A DNA stretch of 64,000 bases from Prorocentrum cordatum. Lineage: Eukaryota; Sar; Dinophyceae; Prorocentrales; Prorocentraceae. The stretch lies in the NCBI GenBank assembly GCA_963575745.1, contig CAUYUJ010015027.1:578183-642182 (forward strand), read 5' to 3'. Positions 62,805 through 64,000 of the stretch are shown one piece after another. The position numbers were made by a program, and so were the translations under genes. Positions within the stretch are counted from its first letter, which is position 1. The number at the start of each line of letters is the position of its first letter. Under the pieces are notes generated by a model. The model saw only the letters and a program-made list of their open reading frames with translations, did no database searches and was not told the origin of the DNA.

Positions 62805-63525
62805 CCACGAAACTCCGTACCGGGTTGGGGAGACGCATGCGAACACTGCCATTGCGGCCTTAGGAGGAGCTCCTTATGGGGCCAGCGAAACGCTGTGCTG
62901 GGTGGGACCGACGCATACGAACGCCGCCACTGGGGCCTCAGGTGGATCTCCACACGCAGCCAGGAAACGCTGTGCTGGGTGGGGGAGAAGCATGCGAACA
63001 CCGCCACTGTGGCTTCAGATGGAGCTCCCTATGAGGCCACGAAACACACAACGCTGTGCTGGATGGGGGAGGCGCATGCGAACACCGCCACTGGGGCCTT
63101 AGGTGGAGCTCCCTGTGGGGCCTCGGAACGCTGTGCTGGTTGGGGGAAACGCATGCGAACACCGCCACTGGGGCCTCAGGTGGAGCTCCCTATCGGGCCA
63201 GCGAAATCTTGTGCTGGGTTGGGGAAACGCATGCGAACACCGCGACTGGGGCCTCAGGTGGGGCTCCCTACGGGGCCACGAAACGCTGTGCTGGTTGGAG
63301 GAGACGCATGCGAACACCGCCACTGGGGCCTCAGGTGGAGCTCCCTATCGGGCCAGCGAAATCTTGTGCTGGGTGGGGGAAACGCATGCGAACATCGCCA
63401 CTGGGGGCTTAGGTGACCCTCCCGATTGGGCCGCGAAATCCTGTGCTGGTTGGAGGCGACGCATGCGAACACCGCCATTGAGGCCTTCGATGGGGCCCCC
63501 TGTGGGGCCACGACACGTGTAAAGG
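62805..63525. repeat. 78-bp tandem repeat, about nine units
   Basis: GGAGCTCCCTATNGGGCCA and GACGCATGCGAACACCGCCA recur with a 78-bp step, clearest from 63030 to 63420. The unit shares GGAGCTCCNTATGGGGCCACGAA with the 90-bp family, so the two arrays are related. Seventy-eight bases is twenty-six codons, hence the open frames. Confidence 0.88.
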
Positions 63526-63539
63526 GTGTGGCGGAATAG

Positions 63540-63602
63540 GTGGCGATGATGGTGACGATAACGGTGGTGATCACGACGTCGATGATGATGATGATGATGA
63601 TC

Positions 63603-63695
<93 letters not shown>

Positions 63696-63800
63696 CTGAT
63701 GCTGATGCTGATGCTGATGATGCTGATGCTGATGCTGATGCTGATGCTGATGCTGATGCTGATGGTGGTGATGATGATGACGACGACGACGAGGTCATGC
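63540..63800. repeat. (GAT)n and (GATGCT)n microsatellite
   Basis: A nearly pure GAT run (63572-63695) passes into GATGCT units (to about 63765) and a short GAC run. Confidence 0.95.
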
Positions 63801-64000
63801 GCAGGGCAGAGGCAGGGATGGGAGGAGGGAGGAGGGGGAGGAGGAAGGAAGCAAGAAAGGAAGGAGCGCGGGGCGCTGTCTCTTCGAAACGAGGACCCAA
63901 CACCACAGGACGGTTGGGAAAAAGGTGGTGGACTGCCACGCCGCGGGGGAGCCCGCGAGGGTCGTGGTCGGAGGGCTGCCCACCGTGCCCGGCGCCACCA
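63801..64000. repeat. CTCTTCGAAACGAGGACC block, copy 2, and window end
   Basis: GGCAGAGGCAGGGATGGGAGG, GGA-rich sequence, then GCTGTCTCTTCGAAACGAGG and ACCCAACACCACAGG, matching 62565-62740. The last 80 bases show nothing recognisable. Confidence 0.7.

Noticed and set aside
60775-63522. ORFs of 100-200 codons in the 90-bp and 78-bp arrays
   Set aside because: The period is a codon multiple, so all frames without a stop in one unit stay open. There is no unique N- or C-terminus.

Overview
This 64 kb window is nuclear DNA of a dinoflagellate. The evidence is relict copies of the dinoflagellate spliced leader (SL) beside several 5' ends, introns with GC or GA donors as well as GT, GC-rich coding sequence, dinoflagellate-type Copia and LINE polyproteins, and a very large load of simple and tandem repeats. 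Species cannot be fixed; a large-genome free-living lineage such as Prorocentrum is possible but only a guess. One 100-base N gap lies at 31111-31210.

Layout. (1) 1449-18941: a 122-bp satellite array is split in two by a 16.3 kb insertion (2064-18394) with 11-bp terminal inverted repeats and a 2-bp CA target duplication. I read the insertion as one giant DNA transposon. From left to right it carries gene A (757 aa), gene B, two divergent paralogues coding for Gly-Tyr-Asp-Lys-rich proteins (K1, K2), an array of eight 27-nt hairpins, two small divergent coiled-coil genes (I, J), gene C (450 aa) and a frame-disrupted Tnp2/KDZ-like transposase. Two or three of these genes have SL-like sequence just 5' of their start. 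(2) 19.4-31.1 kb: five genes all on the + strand (D, E, F, G, H) with short introns. Each is preceded by copies of the 14-bp palindrome GGCGGTGCACCGCC, about 39 in total. D is a diverged paralogue of C and H resembles the first part of the transposase, so this may be a second, older element of the same kind. (3) 31.2-39.7 kb: simple and tandem repeats with no gene I can support. (4) 39720-49130: a nearly intact, recent Ty1/Copia element with 187-bp LTRs differing at one base. Its 3013-codon frame reads Gag, zinc knuckle, protease, a cytosine-methyltransferase-like domain, integrase, reverse transcriptase and RNase H. A 376-aa ORF overlaps it in another frame. (5) 49.1-54.6 kb: simple repeats, a helicase C-terminal gene fragment on the minus strand, and a foldback element. 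(6) 54668-60427: a broken LINE (RRM-like ORF1, endonuclease, reverse transcriptase, zinc knuckle) that begins with a good SL relict. (7) 60.7-64.0 kb: related 90-bp and 78-bp tandem arrays, a C-rich minisatellite flanked by inverted poly-G/C units, and long GAT repeats.

How the genes work together. The only clear biochemical roles are in mobile elements. The repeated pairing of a C/D-type protein with a transposase-like gene, in two neighbouring blocks with otherwise different cargo, is the best candidate for an undescribed system: multi-gene DNA transposons whose transcripts may be SL trans-spliced. Exon boundaries were set by eye from reading-frame continuity and splice dinucleotides; no similarity search was possible.
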